Assembly (NCBI GenBank): GCA_965200115.1
Contig: OZ241336.1
Span: 1,860,001 to 1,924,000 of the forward strand
Direction: 5' to 3'
Length of the DNA stretch: 64,000 nt
Origin: JAPOUP01 sp026708635
GTDB lineage: Bacteria; Pseudomonadota; Alphaproteobacteria; Rhodobacterales; Rhodobacteraceae
Position numbers and translations under genes: made by a program
Notes under the pieces: model-generated
What the model saw: the letters and a program-made list of their open reading frames with translations, nothing else
Told to the model about the DNA's origin: nothing
The model's database searches: none
In this document: positions 61,078-64,000 of the stretch, in pieces
How the letters are laid out: each line of letters starts with the position of its first letter
How positions within the stretch are numbered: position 1 is the stretch's first letter

Positions 61078-61910
61078 CCCAGAAGTACGCGGCGCGTCTC
61101 CTCATCGACATCGGGACGTGTGTTGAACCATCTTTCGAATGCAGGCGCGGCTTGGTACAGTAACATCCCAAGGCCATCCACCGTTACGCAACCCAATTTC
61201 GCCGCATATTGAAGAAGTGGCGTCCTGAGAGGGGTGTAGACAAGATCATTTACAACCGTGTCCGGCGAAAGCGCGGCAAGCGGAACCTGGAAATCCGGCC
61301 TGCCTTCCATGCCCAGCGAGGTGGCGTTCACGACAAGTTTGGCACCCGCCATCATTTTCCCCGCCTGCAGCCATTCGAACACTCTCACCCTCGCGCCGAA
61401 TTCGGATCTCAGCGCGTCGGCGCGCCCTCTCGTGCGATTGCTGATGCGTATCTCCGGCACTCCAATTTCGACCAGTGACGCCACGACCGCCCGGGCCGCG
61501 CCTCCGCTGCCCAGCACAGCGGTAGGTCCGGAGGCGGGAATCCAGTTCGGTGCGTTCTGGCGAAGATTTTCGACGAAACCGTAACCATCCGTATTGTCGG
61601 CATGCAACTTTCCGTCACTTCGAAAAATAAGGGTGTTCGCCGCACCGATCAGCGCAGCTCTATCGGTTACCAGATCGGCTAACCAAAGCACGGTTTCCTT
61701 ATGGGGAATTGTCACGTTAACACCGACGAAGCCAAGCTTGGGGAGCGTCCCTATGGCGTCCTCGAGATCCCCGTGCTTTACGTTCAGAGGTACGTAATGG
61801 CCGCGGATTCCGTATTTTCCTAACCAGTAATTATGCAACTTCGGAGATCTGCTATGCGCGACAGGTAGACCAATCACACCAGCCAGAGAAATGCGGTTTT
61901 CGTCGTTCAT
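61074..61910 (-). CDS. aroE: shikimate dehydrogenase
   Basis: A 278-residue enzyme. Shikimate-binding residues are seen in GLPVAHSRSPKLHNYWLGKY and VTIPHKETV (catalytic Lys near 72), NTDGYGFVENL near 112, and the NADP motif VLGSGGAARAVVASL near 132. It reduces 3-dehydroshikimate in aromatic amino acid synthesis. It lies between the maf remnant and coaE; in intact relatives maf is immediately upstream. Confidence 0.95.
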   Translation of the reverse strand: MNDENRISLAGVIGLPVAHSRSPKLHNYWLGKYGIRGHYVPLNVKHGDLEDAIGTLPKLGFVGVNVTIPHKETVLWLADLVTDRAALIGAANTLIFRSDGKLHADNTDGYGFVENLRQNAPNWIPASGPTAVLGSGGAARAVVASLVEIGVPEIRISNRTRGRADALRSEFGARVRVFEWLQAGKMMAGAKLVVNATSLGMEGRPDFQVPLAALSPDTVVNDLVYTPLRTPLLQYAAKLGCVTVDGLGMLLYQAAPAFERWFNTRPDVDEETRRVLLG

Positions 61911-61913
61911 CCT

Positions 61914-62316
61914 GAAATCGACCCCCTGCGCACGAGATATGCCATGACTTCAGTCAGCGGCAAGCCGATTATGCTGAAATGATCTCCCTCGATCCGGCAA
62001 AACAGCCTGAATCCTTACTCTTTGAATTCATGGAAACCTACCGCGTCGGCGATCCCGGGTCAGTTCCGAACAACTTATGAATCCAGGAATTCATCGAACG
62101 AATCGCGACGGAATCGACCTCGGTCACGGCAAATGCTTTGCGTCTGGCCAGCTCAACCGCGATTTCCGCCGGACCGGAACCACCAATCTTGAGGTATAAG
62201 AGCGAACGCGGTCCTGATATCGACCGATCGGATCTCAAAACACGGACCGGCGCGTCAGGGCGCGGAAGGGATTGGTGCGCAGATGGTACGGGCACGAGAA
62301 TGAAACGTTGCGGCAA
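61914..62316 (-). pseudogene. maf: maf nucleotide pyrophosphatase, degraded
   Basis: The 5' part starts MPQRFILVPVPSAHQSLPRP at 62316, in place of the usual nucleotide-binding LGSASPRR motif, and runs to a stop at 62038. In a different frame the last codons before aroE read GDHFSIIGLPLTEVMAYLVR with a stop, which is a clear Maf C-terminus. The middle is missing or out of frame. Position just before aroE is the classical maf site. IS30 copy 2 lies only 28 bp upstream. Confidence 0.75.
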
Positions 62317-62463
62317 ATTGGCAAGCCCGTGGATAAATCATAGCCCCCGTTCCACAGTGAGGTGCAACACCCGATGTGGGTGAATGCTAGCTGAGGCAAC
62401 GCATGATGTTGCGAATCGGCCGGATGGCGGTGACAGTCCCGGTGTTCAGACTGGGAGACCGCC

Positions 62464-63423
62464 ATGCCCGAGGGCTACCGCCACCTGACCTATGCCGAGA
62501 GATGCCAGATCCACGCCCTGAGGAAAAGCGGGCATTCGAACGGGGCGATCGCCCGCCAGCTGGGGCGTGACCGGACGACGGTCTGGCGCGAGGTGCGCCG
62601 GAACTCGGGAAAGCGCGGCTACCGCCACGGGCAGGCGCAGGGGAAGGCCGAGGGGCGCCGCAGCGCGGCCTCGTCGGTCCCGCGCAGGATGACGCCCGAT
62701 CTGTGGCGCATGGTGGAGGAGCGGCTCGCGGAGGGCTGGAGCCCGGAGCAGATCTCCGGTCGCCTCCGGAAGGAGGGCCATCCGATGGCGGGCCGTCAGT
62801 GGATCTACCGGCACGTCCACGCCGACCGCAGGGCCGGTGGCCGGCTCTGGCGGCATCTGCGCCGCCGGGGAAAGAGGCCGAACCGGAAGGGCGGGGCCCA
62901 CGCGGGCCGGGGCCACATCCCGGGCCGGGTGGACATCTCCGAGCGTCCGGCGCTGGTGGAGGCGAAGGCGCGGGTCGGTGACTGGGAGGCCGACACGATC
63001 GTGGGCGCGGGCCACAGCGGGGCCGTGGTGTCGCTGGTGGACAGGGCGTCGAAGTACGCGCTCCTGCGGAGGCTCGACAGGAAGACCGCGGCCGCGGTCG
63101 GGGCCGCCATGACCGGCATGCTGGGATCCCTCCCCGTCCACACGGTCACGGTAGACAACGGCAAGGAGTTCGCGGACCACGCGCGGGTGTCCAGGGCGCT
63201 GGGCGCGGACTTCTTCTTCGCGCGGCCCTACCACTCGTGGGAGCGCGGGCTGAACGAGCACACCAACGGCCTGGTGCGGGGGTACCTGCCCAAGGGAACG
63301 GACTTCCGCAAGGTGACGGACGCCGACGTCAGGGCCGTCCAGGACCGCCTGAACGCGCGTCCCAGGAAGGCGCTGGGCTACCTGACGCCGGCGGAGGCGT
63401 TCCTTCGGGCGCGGCCTCCCTGA
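62464..63423 (+). CDS. IS30-family transposase, copy 2
   Basis: Identical in sequence to the 319-residue transposase at 25773: N-terminal HTH (NGAIARQLGRDRTTVWREVR) and DDE core (VGDWEADTIVG, VTVDNGKEFADH, HSWERGLNEHTNG). No mutations are seen, so the two copies arose recently or are kept alike by conversion. Confidence 0.95.
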   Translation: MPEGYRHLTYAERCQIHALRKSGHSNGAIARQLGRDRTTVWREVRRNSGKRGYRHGQAQGKAEGRRSAASSVPRRMTPDLWRMVEERLAEGWSPEQISGRLRKEGHPMAGRQWIYRHVHADRRAGGRLWRHLRRRGKRPNRKGGAHAGRGHIPGRVDISERPALVEAKARVGDWEADTIVGAGHSGAVVSLVDRASKYALLRRLDRKTAAAVGAAMTGMLGSLPVHTVTVDNGKEFADHARVSRALGADFFFARPYHSWERGLNEHTNGLVRGYLPKGTDFRKVTDADVRAVQDRLNARPRKALGYLTPAEAFLRARPP

Positions 63424-63577
63424 GGGAAAGCCCCGGGCGGATCGCCCTCCACGCGCCGCGGGCCGTCCCCGGCGCGCCCGCAGGCATGCCTTGCGCCGCC
63501 CGGAGGGGCCGGTTAGGCTCGGATCCAAAGGGACCGAGCCGTTTCCGTGCGGAATCGGGGGGGTCGGAGGGCGCGAA

Positions 63578-63648
63578 AAGCGCAACGCCCGGCCCTTCCC
63601 TCCGCTCGGGCTCCGCCCTCGCTCCGGAAAGGGCCGGGCGTTGCGCTT
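63578..63648. terminator. 20-bp stem hairpin at the right end of IS30 copy 2
   Basis: Same perfect inverted repeat as in copy 1: arms 63578-63597 and 63629-63648 with a 31-nt loop, overlapping the inner part of the terminal repeat. Confidence 0.6.
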
Positions 63649-63667
63649 CGGAGTGGCGCCGGGGTAG

Positions 63668-64000
63668 ACAATACGTGGATAAGATTGTGCTTAACTGGTC
63701 GTTGTATCGCTATCACTGACCTGGACGGAAATAAGTCTCAGTCCATTCACTGTATTTCCACTGTGGACAGATCATTCCATTGATTGGGGAATGTCAGGCC
63801 AGAATCATGGTATCCAATAGGATCAGATGAGGAAAAAATCTTTATCATACTGATAGTTATAATGAAATTATACGCGTGATATCGATTGGGGAATGATCCA
63901 TACTCCTAGGATAAATCTGTGGAAAACAATTTAATTGAAGTTACTCACAGCCATAACATCTTCATCTTTCTTTTAAATTCCCAATATAGTTCAGGACGCG
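63668..64000. other. AT-rich region, candidate chromosomal origin
   Basis: The only long AT-rich stretch in the window. TGTGGAAAA (63918-63926) matches, on the reverse strand, the DnaA-box consensus TTWTNCACA. CGTGGATAA (63674-63682) is one base off the E. coli box; another CGTGGATAA is at 62328-62336, on the other side of the IS. A 12-mer GATTGGGGAATG occurs twice (63782-63793 and 63884-63895). Together with the neighbouring aroE-coaE-dnaQ-secB block this may be part of oriC. No gene is seen. Confidence 0.45.

Larger units (their letters stand above)
62344..63664 (+). mobile_element. IS30-family insertion sequence, copy 2
   Basis: 1321 bp, the same as 25653-26973. Flanks show TAG on both sides (62341-62343 and 63665-63667), a 3-bp target duplication, consistent with GGG for copy 1. 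It is in direct orientation with copy 1, 36.7 kb away. It lies between the broken maf and an AT-rich region at the window edge. Confidence 0.92.

Noticed and set aside
25653..63664. Composite transposon made by the two IS30 copies
   Set aside because: The outer target sequences differ (GGG and TAG with each copy having its own pair) and essential genes lie between, so independent insertions are the better explanation.

Overview
The window looks like a high-GC alphaproteobacterial chromosome, most likely Rhodobacterales. The main reasons are a Paracoccus-style nitrate respiration locus (narR, two NarK-type carriers, narGHJI) and a housekeeping block fxsA-secB / dnaQ-coaE-aroE-maf that in Caulobacter and relatives lies beside the replication origin. 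A pyruvate kinase / N-formylglutamate amidohydrolase / DUF1244 group is also typical of this order. All family assignments come from reading protein motifs; no database search was run.

Layout. 1-11.2 kb: a LysR regulator diverges from a catabolic operon: a TAXI-TRAP binding protein, an ISAzo13 transposase remnant, a fused TRAP permease, a sulfatase, an aldehyde dehydrogenase, a ThDP-dependent enzyme, an alpha/beta hydrolase and an NMT1-like binding protein without signal peptide. Junctions of the middle genes overlap by 4 bp. 11.2-13.1 kb: a small coiled-coil/membrane protein with an apparently leaderless promoter, then fragments of ligA, nnrU and an AhpD-like gene. 13.1-25.4 kb: narR, a perfect FNR-type site, a universal stress protein, two nitrate/nitrite carriers, narGHJI and a parvulin-type isomerase. 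25.65-26.97 kb: IS30 copy 1. 27-29.3 kb: an ISKra4 remnant, two more small membrane proteins (one frameshifted), a darG antitoxin gene that lost its 5' part and has no darT, and a ligA 5' remnant.

29.3-37.3 kb: a complete protocatechuate 4,5-cleavage pathway. A minus-strand operon (galB-type hydratase, ligK/galC aldolase, ligU/galD tautomerase, ligI hydrolase) diverges from a LysR regulator with two tandem DNA-binding domains; an NADP oxidoreductase, ligA, ligB and ligC follow. Together they would take protocatechuate to pyruvate and oxaloacetate. 37.6-46.5 kb: amidohydrolase, DUF59 protein, glyoxalase I, a carbohydrate/polyol-type ABC transporter with two ATPases and a tiny membrane protein, and a quinone-oxidoreductase-like protein. 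47.2-48.5 kb: an HNH endonuclease facing a restriction-fold-like protein.

48.7-57.1 kb: backbone genes (pyk, N-formylglutamate amidohydrolase family, DUF1244) interleaved with accessory DNA: transposase scraps, a FitAB/VapBC-type pair, a RelB/ParE pair with truncated toxin, and a Xre-RES toxin-antitoxin locus whose antitoxin is split by a complete ISKra4 element with a perfect 9-bp target duplication. 57.2-62.3 kb: backbone smr, Tim44-like, fxsA, secB, dnaQ, coaE, aroE and a broken maf. 62.34-63.66 kb: IS30 copy 2, in the same orientation as copy 1, followed by an AT-rich end with DnaA-box-like sequences that may be the chromosomal origin.

The strongest unusual signals are the antitoxin-IS-toxin transcription unit, the leaderless promoters of the small membrane protein family, the dispersed ligA-derived repeats, the tandem-HTH LysR and the origin-like AT-rich edge.
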